Below are positions 1-8,800 of a stretch of 19,468 nt of DNA, one piece after another. A model generated the notes under the pieces. It ran no database searches. It worked only from the letters and a program-made list of their open reading frames with translations, and was not told where the DNA came from. Made by a program: the position numbers and the translations under genes. The first letter of the stretch is position 1; the number at the start of each line of letters is the position of its first letter. Source of the DNA: an uncultured Desulfovibrio sp. GTDB lineage: Bacteria; Desulfobacterota; Desulfovibrionia; Desulfovibrionales; Desulfovibrionaceae. The DNA lies in NCBI GenBank assembly GCA_947176055.1, contig CAMWPE010000015.1, positions 1 to 19,468 on the forward strand, read 5' to 3'.

Positions 1-14
1 AGCAGTTTCTTCAT
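1..14 (-). CDS. 5' end of an unidentified gene leaving the window
   Basis: On the minus strand an ATG at 14-12 reads M-K-K-L and then runs off the left edge. It is preceded by an AAGGAG Shine-Dalgarno (complement of 21-26) with six bases of spacing, and a plausible promoter lies further upstream. The lysine-rich start would suit a signal peptide or lipoprotein, but only four complete codons are visible, so no function can be given. The ribosome binding site is the main support that this is a real start. Confidence 0.5.
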
Positions 15-58
15 TTCGAACTCCTTAAAAATGTCTTTTGGCCATGAAGCCAGCCGGA

Positions 59-86
59 AATATAGGCGCTTCCAAATTAAAGTAAA
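59..86 (-). promoter_or_regulatory. Probable sigma-70 promoter of the left-edge gene
   Basis: Read on the minus strand, TTTACT (86-81) and TATATT (64-59) are separated by 16 bases. A transcript would start near 52 and leave a leader of about 38 bases before the ATG at 14. Spacing and position fit; there is no experimental support. Confidence 0.45.
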
Positions 87-130
87 GACCAAAAAACAGT
101 ACAAATAATTATACGAAAACTCCTTCGCGA

Positions 131-207
131 TGGGGCGAAAGATGGGACTTGAACCCACGGCCACCTGGGCCACAACCAGGCGCTCTACCAACTGAGCTAC
201 TTCCGCC
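131..207 (-). tRNA. tRNA-His (GTG anticodon)
   Basis: The minus strand folds into a full cloverleaf. The acceptor stem GCGGAAG pairs with CTTTCGC (one G-U), the D arm starts GCTCAG, the anticodon loop TTGTGGC carries GTG (His), and the T arm is GTGGG/CCCAT around TTCAAGT. The extra G at position -1, diagnostic of tRNA-His, is encoded at 207 opposite C73, and the 3' CCA is also encoded (133-131). It lies between the left-edge gene and murA, with its own promoter just upstream. Confidence 0.97.
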
Positions 208-217
208 GCAAGCCAAA

Positions 218-246
218 TATTTAGCCAATTTTTTATAATCGCGCAA
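218..246 (-). promoter_or_regulatory. Probable promoter of tRNA-His
   Basis: On the minus strand TTGCGC (246-241) and TAAATA (223-218) are exactly 17 bases apart. The -10 box ends ten bases before the first tRNA base, a usual distance for a tRNA transcript start. On the plus strand the same stretch contains a TATAAT (234-239) that could serve murA, but no good -35 partners it. Confidence 0.55.
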
Positions 247-363
247 GTTTAATCTTTTCCCTCCGCGCTCTGGATTTAATAACGCGCCCGTGCTAGCTTT
301 TTCGAGCGCGCCGGACAACGGAGGCGCGGAACGCCAAACCGGCCGGGCCGGATCAGGAAATTT

Positions 364-1623
364 ATGGACACGCTCGTTATCGAAGGCGGTCGACGGCTAA
401 AAGGCCGCGCGCGGATCAGCGGATCCAAAAACGCCGCTTTGCCTATCCTCTTCGCCGCCGTCTTGTGCGAAGGCTCCGCCGCGTTGCGCAATGTTCCGAA
501 ATTGAGGGACATCGCCACCACGTTGAAATTATTGCGCGCCCTGGGTTGCGAAATTGAAGAAAGAGAGGACGAAATCGTAGTCTCCCCCAAAGCGCTCGTC
601 CCTGCCGCTCCCTATGATCTTGTATGCACAATGCGCGCCAGCGTCCTGTGCCTGGGCCCCCTTCTGGCGCGGGTTGGAAAAGCGAAAGTGGCTTTGCCCG
701 GCGGTTGCGCCATAGGCGCCCGTCCTGTGGATCAGCACTTGAAGGCGCTCGAAAAACTCGGCGCGCGCTTTTCCCTGGAGGAAGGCTATATTCTCGGCGA
801 ATGCGACCGTCTGACCGGCGCCCGCGTAACCTTCGATATGCCCACGGTCGGCGGCACGGAAAACGCCCTGATGGCCGCCGTCCTGGCCGACGGCGAAACT
901 GTCCTTGAGAACTGCGCGCGCGAGCCTGAAATATCCGATCTTGCCAAATTTCTGAATGCCTGCGGCGCGAAGATCGAAGGTTATGGCGAAAGCGTAATCC
1001 GCATTCAGGGAGTCGGAAGTTTGCGCGGCGCGACCTACGAAATTATGCCGGATCGCATCGAGGCCGGCACATTCATGGTGGCGGCCGGAATTACCCGCGG
1101 CGAGCTTGAACTGGAGAATTGTCCCTACGACGCCCTCGAGGCTGTAGTCGCGAAACTCAAGCTCATGGGCATGGATATCCGGCGCGCGGATTCCGGCTCG
1201 GTTATCGCGAGCGCCGACGCGCCTCTGGAATGCGTCGACGCGCGGACCGAGCCCTATCCCGGCTTTCCTACGGATATGCAGGCCCAGCTTATGGCCCTGC
1301 TTTGCGTCTCGCGCGGGACGGCCGTCGTGGAGGAGCGCATCTTTGAAAACCGTTTCATGCATGTGCAGGAACTGTTGCGCATGGGAGCCGATATTCGGGC
1401 GAGCGGCGGAACGGCCGTCGTCAGGGGCGTGGAGAGATTGAGCGGGGCGCCGGTGATGGCTTCGGATCTGCGCGCCAGCGCGTCCCTCGTTCTCGCGGCT
1501 CTCGCGGCGGACGGAGTTACGGAAATTTCGCGAATCTATCATCTCGATCGCGGCTACGAAGCAATCGAAAAAAAACTCGCCGCGATTGGAGCGAATATAC
1601 GCAGAAAACAGAATAAATCATAA
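364..1623 (+). CDS. murA: UDP-N-acetylglucosamine 1-carboxyvinyltransferase
   Basis: MurA transfers the enolpyruvyl group of phosphoenolpyruvate to UDP-GlcNAc, the first committed cytoplasmic step of peptidoglycan synthesis. The 419-residue product has the family's usual length and two-lobed EPSP-synthase-like layout. K22 and N23 in SGSKNAA bind substrate, and the catalytic cysteine is C115 in PGGCAIGARPVD; these match Escherichia coli numbering exactly. Because C115 is Cys rather than Asp, the enzyme is expected to be fosfomycin-sensitive. The ATG is chosen because it aligns with the family N-terminus; the ribosome site (AGGA near 354) is only moderate. It appears to be a single-gene unit ended by the terminator at 1736-1793. 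Identification is firm. Confidence 0.98.
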   Translation: MDTLVIEGGRRLKGRARISGSKNAALPILFAAVLCEGSAALRNVPKLRDIATTLKLLRALGCEIEEREDEIVVSPKALVPAAPYDLVCTMRASVLCLGPLLARVGKAKVALPGGCAIGARPVDQHLKALEKLGARFSLEEGYILGECDRLTGARVTFDMPTVGGTENALMAAVLADGETVLENCAREPEISDLAKFLNACGAKIEGYGESVIRIQGVGSLRGATYEIMPDRIEAGTFMVAAGITRGELELENCPYDALEAVVAKLKLMGMDIRRADSGSVIASADAPLECVDARTEPYPGFPTDMQAQLMALLCVSRGTAVVEERIFENRFMHVQELLRMGADIRASGGTAVVRGVERLSGAPVMASDLRASASLVLAALAADGVTEISRIYHLDRGYEAIEKKLAAIGANIRRKQNKS

Positions 1624-1735
1624 AGCGCGGCTTGCGTCCGGCCGTTTATCGCGCCGACGTCGCGGACTTTCCCATCCGGCCGGCGCGAATCAAAATTTCA
1701 ATAAAGGGCGGGGGTGGATATTTCCGTTCTTTTTG

Positions 1736-1793
1736 GCCCGTTCCGGCGTTCGCTAACAGCGGTTATTCCCCCCTCGCGGGAACGGGCTTTTTT
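1736..1793 (+). terminator. Rho-independent terminator after murA, long-looped
   Basis: The left arm 1736-1748 and right arm 1775-1787 pair over 13 bases with one mismatch (core GCCCGTTCC/GGAACGGGC) and are followed directly by six T. The 26-base loop holds a small inner hairpin, CGCT/AGCG (1751-1761). It lies about 110 bases after the murA stop and only 13 bases before the next start codon, so it could also act as an attenuator for the menaquinone genes. Confidence 0.75.
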
Positions 1794-1806
1794 ACAAGGA
1801 TATTTC

Positions 1807-1986
1807 ATGGACAAGGAAAGCAGGGAAGCCCTGCAGGTAGCCAAAGAGCTTACCTGCAAATTTATAGAGACGAGAACCGTGTCGCCGGGCAACTTCGCCG
1901 AAATTTTCCCGATAATATATAATGTCGTAGCCCGGACTATCCGGGAAAATCGCGAAAAAGCCGCGCCGGGAGAAACGGGGCATTGA
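1807..1986 (+). CDS. Small conserved-looking helical protein before menG
   Basis: This encodes 59 residues of unknown function. The start is the ATG at 1807, which has an AAGGA site at 1796-1800; an upstream in-frame ATG at 1714 would read through the terminator and is rejected. The protein is mostly helical and charged, with a core reading ELTCKFIETRTVSPGNFAEI followed by FPIIYNVVARTI. It has no signal peptide or membrane segment. That pattern loosely recalls the N-terminal helical part of Ros/MucR-type regulators, without their zinc finger, but this is only a remembered likeness. Its TGA overlaps the TTG start of menG, so the two are probably translationally coupled. Confidence 0.75.
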   Translation: MDKESREALQVAKELTCKFIETRTVSPGNFAEIFPIIYNVVARTIRENREKAAPGETGH

Positions 1987-2684
1987 AAGCGGCCGCCAAT
2001 CCCGTCCGCGCCATGTTCGGCAGGATCGCCGGAGTTTACGACTTTCTCAACCATTTTCTGAGTCTCGGGATAGATCGTTATTGGCGTCGCGAGCTCGTCG
2101 GCCTTGTCCTCTGGGATCAAAAGCGACCCGTGCTTGATCTCGCCTCCGGCACCCTCGATGTCGCCCTCGCCATAGGCGACCGTTTTCCGGATGCGGAAAT
2201 CGCGGCCATCGACTTTTGCCCGGAAATGCTCGCTAAAGGGGTTCCGAAACTGAAAAAAAAAGCCGGACGCGTCTTCCCCTGCGCGGGAGACGCGCTTGCC
2301 ATACCCGCGAAGAACGACTCCTGCTCCAGTCTGACAATGGCCTTTGGCATTAGAAATATCCCCGATCGCGCCCGGGCCTTTAAAGAAATGTTCAGGGTTC
2401 TTTCCCCTGGCGGACGCGCCTGTATTCTTGAGTTTAGCTCCGGCCGGGAGCGAATCTGGGGCGGAATTTACAATTTTTATCTGGAAAAAATATTGCCGCG
2501 CGCGGGCCGTATGGTGTCCCGCGACGATACGGCGTATTCTTATCTGGCGGACACGATACGCGCCTTTCCTCCTGCCGGAACGCTGGCCCGCGAAATGGAG
2601 GACGCGGGCTTCGAAAAAGCCTCCTGGCGGAAACTTACCAGCGGCGCGGTTTGTCTTCATTGGGCCGACAAACCCCGCGCCTGA
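1983..2684 (+). CDS. menG: Demethylmenaquinone C-methyltransferase (UbiE/MenG family)
   Basis: This SAM-dependent enzyme would methylate the demethylmenaquinone ring in the last step of menaquinone synthesis at the inner membrane face. The 233 residues contain the family's N-terminal block (FGRIAGVYDFLNHFLSLG, residues 12-29), SAM motif I around residues 50-60 (VLDLASGTLDV), the acidic D77 at the end of strand 2, and the UbiE signature FGIRNIPDR (121-129) followed by a MFRVLSPGG loop. Motif I has Leu where many homologues have Gly. The start is a TTG overlapping the TGA of the preceding gene; the first internal ATG (codon 11) would cut into the conserved N-terminus. Neighbouring mqnB and the prenyl synthase point to menaquinone rather than ubiquinone. 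Confidence 0.92.
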   Translation: MKAAANPVRAMFGRIAGVYDFLNHFLSLGIDRYWRRELVGLVLWDQKRPVLDLASGTLDVALAIGDRFPDAEIAAIDFCPEMLAKGVPKLKKKAGRVFPCAGDALAIPAKNDSCSSLTMAFGIRNIPDRARAFKEMFRVLSPGGRACILEFSSGRERIWGGIYNFYLEKILPRAGRMVSRDDTAYSYLADTIRAFPPAGTLAREMEDAGFEKASWRKLTSGAVCLHWADKPRA

Positions 2685-2737
2685 CCGCCTCCGGCGCGTC
2701 CGTTACGGCGCGATAAAAATTTGGAAGGATATCGTCC

Positions 2738-4051
2738 ATGATTAGCATGAGCGACCTGCTCTCGCGGCGGAAAAAGCTGGCTGTGGTCGGCCTCGGTTAC
2801 GTGGGGTTGCCCCTGGCTACGGCTTTCGCCCGCGAGATGGACGTAATCGGTTATGACGCGAACCCGCGCAGGATCGAAGAGTTAAAATCGGGTAAGGATC
2901 ATACCCGGGAGGTATCCGAAGAGCGCCTGGCGGAGATCAATATCCGGTATTCGGACGATCCCGCCTGTCTGGGCCAAGCTTCGGTCATCATCATAGCAGT
3001 GCCAACGCCCATAGACAGCCACAGATCGCCGGATCTCGCTCCAGTGCTTTCCGCCACGGAAACAGCCGGGAAAAACCTGCGCGAGGGTTGCGTAATAATC
3101 TACGAATCGACCGTGTATCCGGGATTGACGGAAGAAAAATGCCTCCCCATCCTGGAGCGCGAGTCGGGACTGCGCCTGAATGAGGGCTTTTATCTCGGTT
3201 ACTCGCCGGAAAGAATTAACCCGGGCGACAGGAAACACACTCTCGCCACTATCACAAAAATTGTCTCCGCTTCCAGCCCCGCCGCGCTCGAATTCGTCGC
3301 GGAGCTTTACGGTTCGATTGTCGAAGCCGGAGTCCACAAGGCCTCGTCAATAAAGGTCGCCGAAGCCGCCAAGGTTATCGAAAATACGCAAAGGGATCTG
3401 AACATCGCCCTGATGAACGAATTGTCCATAATCTTTGAAGCAATGGGCATCGATACGCTGGAAGCGCTGGAGGCGGCCGGCACAAAATGGAATTTCCTGC
3501 CTTTCCGCCCGGGCCTTGTGGGCGGTCATTGCATCGGCGTGGATCCGTATTATCTCACATTCAAGGCGGAAGAGCTGGGATTTCATCCGGAGGTCATTCT
3601 GGCCGGCCGGCGCGTGAACGACCGGATGGGCAAATATGTAGCCGAAATGACCGTAAAAAATCTCATAAGGCGGGGCAACAGGATCGACGGTTGCCGCGTT
3701 GGCATCCTTGGTCTGACTTTCAAGGAAAACGTGCCTGATCTTCGCAACACCCGCGTTATCGATGTCATCTCAGAATTGAGAGATTACGGCGCGCGGATTC
3801 TGGTTCATGATCCGGAAGCCAGCGCGGAAGAAGCCATGGCCGAATACGACGTCCGGCTCTCGTCCCTGGGAGAATTCGTCGATCTGGACGCCGTAATCCT
3901 CGCGGTGCCTCACGACGCCTATAAAAAGCTTGATCCGGAGACCGTCAAAGGCTTCTACCGGGATCCCGCGAAAGGCGCCTTTATCGATGCGAAGGGGATG
4001 ATGGTTCCGGAAAAAATAGAATCGGCCGGCCTGCGCTATTGGCGGCTATAG
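2738..4051 (+). CDS. UDP-sugar 6-dehydrogenase of the WbpO/TviB type
   Basis: This cytoplasmic enzyme belongs to the UDP-glucose/GDP-mannose dehydrogenase family, which oxidises C6 of a nucleotide sugar to a uronate with two NAD+. The 437 residues show the N-terminal Rossmann motif GLGYVGLPLA (18-27), the signature YSPERINPGD (from residue 155), a central helical block with K and N residues (about 203-228), the catalytic cysteine C265 in GGHCIGVDPYYL, and a C-terminal UDP-binding domain starting near GLTFKENVPDLRNTRV. The YSPERINPGD and SIVEAGVHKA blocks resemble enzymes that use UDP-N-acetyl-hexosamines (Vi antigen TviB, WbpO). The exact substrate cannot be fixed by eye. It has an AAGGA site eight bases before the ATG. 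It is co-directional with the menaquinone genes although its role is in surface polysaccharide. Confidence 0.9.
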   Translation: MISMSDLLSRRKKLAVVGLGYVGLPLATAFAREMDVIGYDANPRRIEELKSGKDHTREVSEERLAEINIRYSDDPACLGQASVIIIAVPTPIDSHRSPDLAPVLSATETAGKNLREGCVIIYESTVYPGLTEEKCLPILERESGLRLNEGFYLGYSPERINPGDRKHTLATITKIVSASSPAALEFVAELYGSIVEAGVHKASSIKVAEAAKVIENTQRDLNIALMNELSIIFEAMGIDTLEALEAAGTKWNFLPFRPGLVGGHCIGVDPYYLTFKAEELGFHPEVILAGRRVNDRMGKYVAEMTVKNLIRRGNRIDGCRVGILGLTFKENVPDLRNTRVIDVISELRDYGARILVHDPEASAEEAMAEYDVRLSSLGEFVDLDAVILAVPHDAYKKLDPETVKGFYRDPAKGAFIDAKGMMVPEKIESAGLRYWRL

Positions 4052-4063
4052 AGGGTTTGGGTT

Positions 4064-4789
4064 TTGGCTATACTCGTCTGCGCGTCGACCGGCCGGGAAC
4101 TCGCGGCTCTCGCGCCCGCGCTCTTCCCCGATCCGGACAAGGTTCCGGAAATGACGCCCATGCTTGTCGAGACAAAACAGCGACGTCTTATTTTTATCAA
4201 CACGGGCGTGGGGCCGCTTAATGCCGCTCTCGCCGCGGGTCTGGCCCTGGGTCTGACTTTTGACAAGGATAAGAATGCTCCCGGAGTCGGGGCCATTCTC
4301 TGCGCCGGCCTGGCCGGAGCTTACGATCTCGAAAAAAACCCCCTCCGCTCCCTCTGGCTGGTGAAGGAAGAGATCTGGCCGGAATACGGCCTCAACGACG
4401 GCTCGGACGTCACCGCTCGCGCTTTCAGCTTTCCTCTCTGGAAAAGGGATGAGGAAGACGTTTACGACAGAATATCCCTGAACGGAGCGTCGGCCCTGAC
4501 GGGCAAAGCCGACGAGGAAGGAAAACCGTGGCCGTCCTGCAAATCCGTAACTGTGGCGGGGGTCAGCGCGAGCTTCGCGCGGCGCGAAAAATTATATAAT
4601 AAATACGGGACGGAGCTGGAAAACATGGAAGGCTTCGCTATAGCCTACGCCGCCGCCAGGGCCGAAATACCCCGCGTCGAAGTAAGGGCAGTTTCCAACA
4701 GGATCGGTCCCCGCTCAAAACACGAAAAGGATTTCGACGGAGCCCTGCGCGCGCTGGGAAAAATTTTGCCTACCTTGAACCTCATCTGA
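4064..4789 (+). CDS. mqnB: Futalosine hydrolase
   Basis: MqnB removes the base from futalosine (or aminofutalosine) in the alternative, chorismate-derived menaquinone pathway, working in the cytoplasm. The 241-residue protein has the nucleosidase/phosphorylase fold marks: NTGVGPLNAA (46-55), an AGLAGAYD block (81-88), an EEIWPEYG segment (102-109), the ribose-binding ENMEGFA (186-192), and SNRIGPR (211-217) where methylthioadenosine nucleosidases have an Asp. That last pattern suits futalosine hydrolase better than MTA/SAH nucleosidase. The start is a TTG (4064) with a GAGGG site at 4051-4055 that overlaps the upstream TAG stop. Twelve bases separate it from the dehydrogenase and two from the next gene, so co-transcription is likely. 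Confidence 0.9.
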   Translation: MAILVCASTGRELAALAPALFPDPDKVPEMTPMLVETKQRRLIFINTGVGPLNAALAAGLALGLTFDKDKNAPGVGAILCAGLAGAYDLEKNPLRSLWLVKEEIWPEYGLNDGSDVTARAFSFPLWKRDEEDVYDRISLNGASALTGKADEEGKPWPSCKSVTVAGVSASFARREKLYNKYGTELENMEGFAIAYAAARAEIPRVEVRAVSNRIGPRSKHEKDFDGALRALGKILPTLNLI

Positions 4790-4791
4790 AG

Positions 4792-5763
4792 ATGCCTATG
4801 GCGCGACTCAATTTTCAGGACTGGATGGCCATCGAATCCCCAAAAGTGGAAAAGGCCCTGGATGAATCCCTGGCTTTCGTTCCCCTCCCCTGCCGCGCCA
4901 TCGCCGCCCATATCCTGAAAGCGGGCGGAAAACGCCTGCGGCCATTGCTCGTCGTCGCCTTCGCCAGGGCGCTTGACTATGACAGGGACGACGTCTATCC
5001 CCTGGCCACCAGTCTGGAGATGCTGCACGCGGCCACGCTCCTGCATGACGACATTCTCGACAGGGCCGGCAGCCGTCGCGGCCAGCCAGCCGCCCATACT
5101 CTCTTTGGCGAGGCGAAAACCATCCTTACCGGCGACGCCTTGCTGGCCGCCGGCAACTCCGTAACCGCGTCCTACGACTCCCCCTCGCTCTGCGACTGCT
5201 ACGCCCGCGCCACGGCGCTTACGGCCGCGGGAGAAATCCTGGAAATGGACTCCCTGGGCAATCCGGAACAGACCCGCGACACGTATATGGAAATAGCCAT
5301 GAACAAGACCGCCGCGCTCATAGCCAACGCCTGCGTCATGGGCGCGACGCTCGCGGGAGCCTCGCCCGCGCAAACCGCGGCCGCGGAGCGTTACGGGGAG
5401 AATGTCGGTCTGGCTTTCCAGATCGTCGACGACGCTCTCGACTTCGCGCCGCAATCGCAAACCGGCAAACCTTGCGGCGGCGATTTGCGCGAAGGCAAAC
5501 TCACCCCGCCCATACGCCTGTTCCGCGATAGTCTGGATCCGGGGTCGCGCGATCGCTTCGACGCTTCCTTCAGAACGGGAAATTTCGATCCGGAGTATTT
5601 TTCAGGACTCATAAAAGAGATTGGCCGGTTCGTTCCCGCCGCGCTGGCCATCGCGAAAGACCGCGTCCGGCTTGCGCTGGACGCCCTTTCCGGCCTGCCG
5701 GACGCGGACGAAAAACAGATTCTCAAACAGATAGCCGATTACGTCGTAGCGCGGTGTAAGTAA
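4792..5763 (+). CDS. Long-chain polyprenyl diphosphate synthase
   Basis: A trans-prenyltransferase that adds isopentenyl diphosphate units to build the polyprenyl side chain, here most likely for menaquinone. The 323 residues carry the first aspartate-rich motif D86-D87-I-L-D90, a GGKRLRP block near residue 43, and the second motif D213-D214-A-L-D217. Ala at the fifth position before the first motif (ATLLHDD) is the small residue seen in long-chain (C35-C45) enzymes rather than FPP or GGPP synthases. The exact chain length is not readable. The ATG at 4792 lies two bases after the mqnB stop without a clear ribosome site; ATG 4798 is an alternative. Translational coupling to mqnB probably drives it. 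Annotation names such as ispB or hepT would be guesses. Confidence 0.9.
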   Translation: MPMARLNFQDWMAIESPKVEKALDESLAFVPLPCRAIAAHILKAGGKRLRPLLVVAFARALDYDRDDVYPLATSLEMLHAATLLHDDILDRAGSRRGQPAAHTLFGEAKTILTGDALLAAGNSVTASYDSPSLCDCYARATALTAAGEILEMDSLGNPEQTRDTYMEIAMNKTAALIANACVMGATLAGASPAQTAAAERYGENVGLAFQIVDDALDFAPQSQTGKPCGGDLREGKLTPPIRLFRDSLDPGSRDRFDASFRTGNFDPEYFSGLIKEIGRFVPAALAIAKDRVRLALDALSGLPDADEKQILKQIADYVVARCK

Positions 5764-5771
5764 CTCCCCCG

Positions 5772-5822
5772 AATCGCGCGAGCCGGGATAATTTCCAGCC
5801 GGATTGCGCGCGGCGATTTTTT
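5772..5822 (+). terminator. Probable terminator after the prenyl synthase gene
   Basis: AATCGC (5772-5777) pairs with GCGATT (5813-5818). Further pairing inside includes GCG/CGC after a one-base bulge and CCGG (5783-5786) with CCGG (5799-5802). A run of six T (5817-5822) follows. The stem is interrupted, so efficiency is uncertain, but position between two genes fits. Confidence 0.5.
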
Positions 5823-5879
5823 CCGCTCGTCGACCTGTCGGGCTCCTGATAATTCCCCGAAACCCATAAGAGGATCGCA

Positions 5880-8800
5880 ATGCTTTTCCGTATAGAAATC
5901 GGTCAGCCAGACGAGGACGCGATTGGTCGTCGCGTAAAAAAACGCGTCAACGATTTCCTGCGCATTCCCCTGACCTCCTGTCGCGTAATCAAAGTTTTTA
6001 CGGTCGACGGTCTCTCCCGCGAGCAGGTCGAAGAACTCTCGGAAAAAGCGATTTGGCATGATCCCATTCTTCGCGTCGCCTCCCTCGCTCCCCTGCTCCC
6101 CCAGTATCCTCCGCCACAATGGTTCTGCGAAATAGGCTTTCGTCCCGGCGTGACGGATAACGAAGGAAAAACCGCGGCCGAAACAGCGGCCATAGCGCTG
6201 AACATTCCGCAATCTTCCATAAGCGTCTATACGGCTACGCAGTACAGATTTTCGGAAGAACCCGCGGCGCCTCTCGATCGCGGCGCGGTCGAAAAGATCT
6301 GCAGGGATCTCCTTTGCAACGAATTGATCCAGTATTACCGGGTAAAAAGCGCGGCCGAATGGGAACGCGACGGAGGCTTCGAGCCCGTAGCGTCAAAGGC
6401 CAGCGGCGGCTCTCTGGACAAAATAGAAACCATCGACCTGAACGCGCTCGACGACGAAGGACTGCTGAATTTAAGCCGGAAAAACACCTGGGCCCTGAAT
6501 CTGGAAGAAATGAAAAAAATCCGCGCTTATTTCAATAATCCCGAAACCAGACGTCTCCGCGAGACGGCGGGAATTTCCATCGAGCCTACCGACGCGGAGC
6601 TGGAAGCGCTCGCCCAGACCTGGTCCGAACACTGCAAGCATAAAATTTTCGCTTCCCGGATAAATTATCTGGATCAGGACAGCGGCCGGAGCGAGTCCAT
6701 AGACAGTTTATACAAGACTTGCGTTCAGGAACCGACGGCCATCCTGCGAGCCCGTATGGGAGCCAACGACTATTGCCGTTCGGTGTTCAAGGACAACGCC
6801 GGCGTAATCTCTTTTGTCGGCGATTACGACGTCTGTATCAAGGCGGAGACGCACAATAGCCCCTCCGCGCTGGATCCTTACGGCGGAGCGCTCACCGGCA
6901 TTGTCGGCGTGAACCGCGATCCCCTGGGCACGGGCATGGGCGCGGAGCTGATCTGCAATATGGCCGTGTTTTGTTTCGCCTCTCCTTTCTTCGACGGCGA
7001 ATTGCCTCCCCGGCTCCTGCATCCGGCCAGGATTCTCGAAGGCGTCCGCGCGGGCATCGAGGATGGCGGCAACAAAAGCGGCATTCCCACGATCAACGGC
7101 TCCATAGTTTTCGATCCCCGTTATCTGGGCAAGCCTCTCGTTTTCTGCGGCACGGTCGGTTTGCTCCCCGCCAGCGTCCGCGGCCATCCCGGCTATGAAA
7201 AGGCGGCGAGCGCGGGCGATATTATCGTGATGGTCGGCGGCCGCATAGGCAAGGACGGCATCCACGGGGCGACATTCTCATCCGAGGAACTCCACGAAGG
7301 CTCCCCCGTTACAGCGGTGCAAATCGGCGATCCCATCACCCAGCGAAAAATGTACGATTTTATTCTCGTGGCCCGGGACGCTGGTCTATATCGCTCCATT
7401 ACGGACAACGGCGCCGGCGGCCTCTCTTCGTCGGTCGGCGAAATGGCGGAGGACACAGGCGGTTGCGTCCTTGAGCTGGACAAAGCTCCTCTCAAATACG
7501 ACGGACTTCGCCCCTGGGAAATTCTCGTCTCCGAGGCGCAGGAGCGAATGACGCTCGCCGTGCCGCCGGAGAAATTAGGAGAGTTTCTGGCCTTGGCCGA
7601 AAGGATGGACGTCCTGGCTACGCCGCTGGGACACTTTACGGAATCGGGATTTTTCGATGTCCGTTATAAGGGCAGACAGGCGGCTTATCTTTCCATGGAG
7701 TTCCTCCATCATGGCAATCCGCGGCTTAAGCTGGACGCCGTCTGGAAAAGACCAAAAACGGAAAAATTCGCTTACCAGCCCGATTTGAGTCCCGCGGTCC
7801 AGAATGAATTTTTAAAATCCATGCTGGGCTCGCTCAATATTTGCTCCAAAGAATCCATCGTCCGCCAGTATGATCACGAAGTGCGCGGCGGCAGCGTCGT
7901 CAAGCCATTCGCCGGAATTATGCGCGACGGCCCGACGGACGCGGCCGTAATCAGGCCCTTGCTCGAATCCGACGCAGGACTTGTGCTGGCGCACGGAATC
8001 TGCCCGAAATATAGCGATCAGGACACATACTGGATGATGGCCAACGCCATCGACGAGGCCATTCGCAACGCGGTGGCCGTAGGCGCCGATCCGGACGCTT
8101 TGGCGGGCGTCGATAATTTCTGCTGGCCAGATCCCGTTTACGGCCCGGATAACCCCGAAGGCCGCTATAAACTCGGCCAGCTTGTCCGCGCCTGTCGCGC
8201 CCTGCGCCAGTTCGCCCTGGCGTACGGAGTTCCCTGCGTTTCCGGCAAAGACTCCATGAAAAACGACTATCTGGGCGAAGGCAAGAGGATATCCATCCCG
8301 CCTACGATCCTGTTCACGGTTTTGGGCGCGATAGACAATGTTACCCGGGCCCAGACTTCGGATTTCAAGCGAGCCGGCGACCTTATCTATCTGCTGGGGG
8401 GGACATGGAATGAAATGGGCGCGAGCGAAGCCGCCAGTCAGCTGGGATTGAGCGGCGGCAAAATTCCGCTGGTAAACGCCGATCAGGCGCTGACCCGTTA
8501 CCGCGCGCTCCACGCCCTTATGAAACAGCGCGTAGTCTCCGCCTGCCACGATTGCTCCGACGGCGGTCTGGCCGTCGCCCTGGCCGAAATGTGCGTCGGC
8601 GGTCGTCTGGGATGCCGGGTCGAGCTGGATAAAGTCGCGATCTTCGAGTCCATGAATCCCTTTGAGATCATGTATTCGGAGTCCGCCAGCCGCCATATCA
8701 TATCTGTCCGGCCGGATCTGGCCTCCTTGCTCGACGCCCTCGGAATGTGGCAGCTGGCCCGGAAGATTGGGGTGGTAACCGCCGAGCCGGTCATGCGTTT

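Noticed and set aside
529..1542. 337-codon minus-strand frame
   Set aside because: Exactly antisense to murA, with no family motifs; a high-GC shadow of the real gene.
1714..1986. Longer 90-codon version of the small protein before menG
   Set aside because: The extra 31 codons are the terminator hairpin, and the ATG at 1807 has its own good ribosome site.
4645..5460. 271-codon minus-strand frame
   Set aside because: Antisense to mqnB and the prenyl synthase, Gly/Arg-rich low-complexity product, no ribosome site.
7812..8696. 294-codon minus-strand frame
   Set aside because: Antisense to purL; the sense frame has all FGAM synthase motifs.
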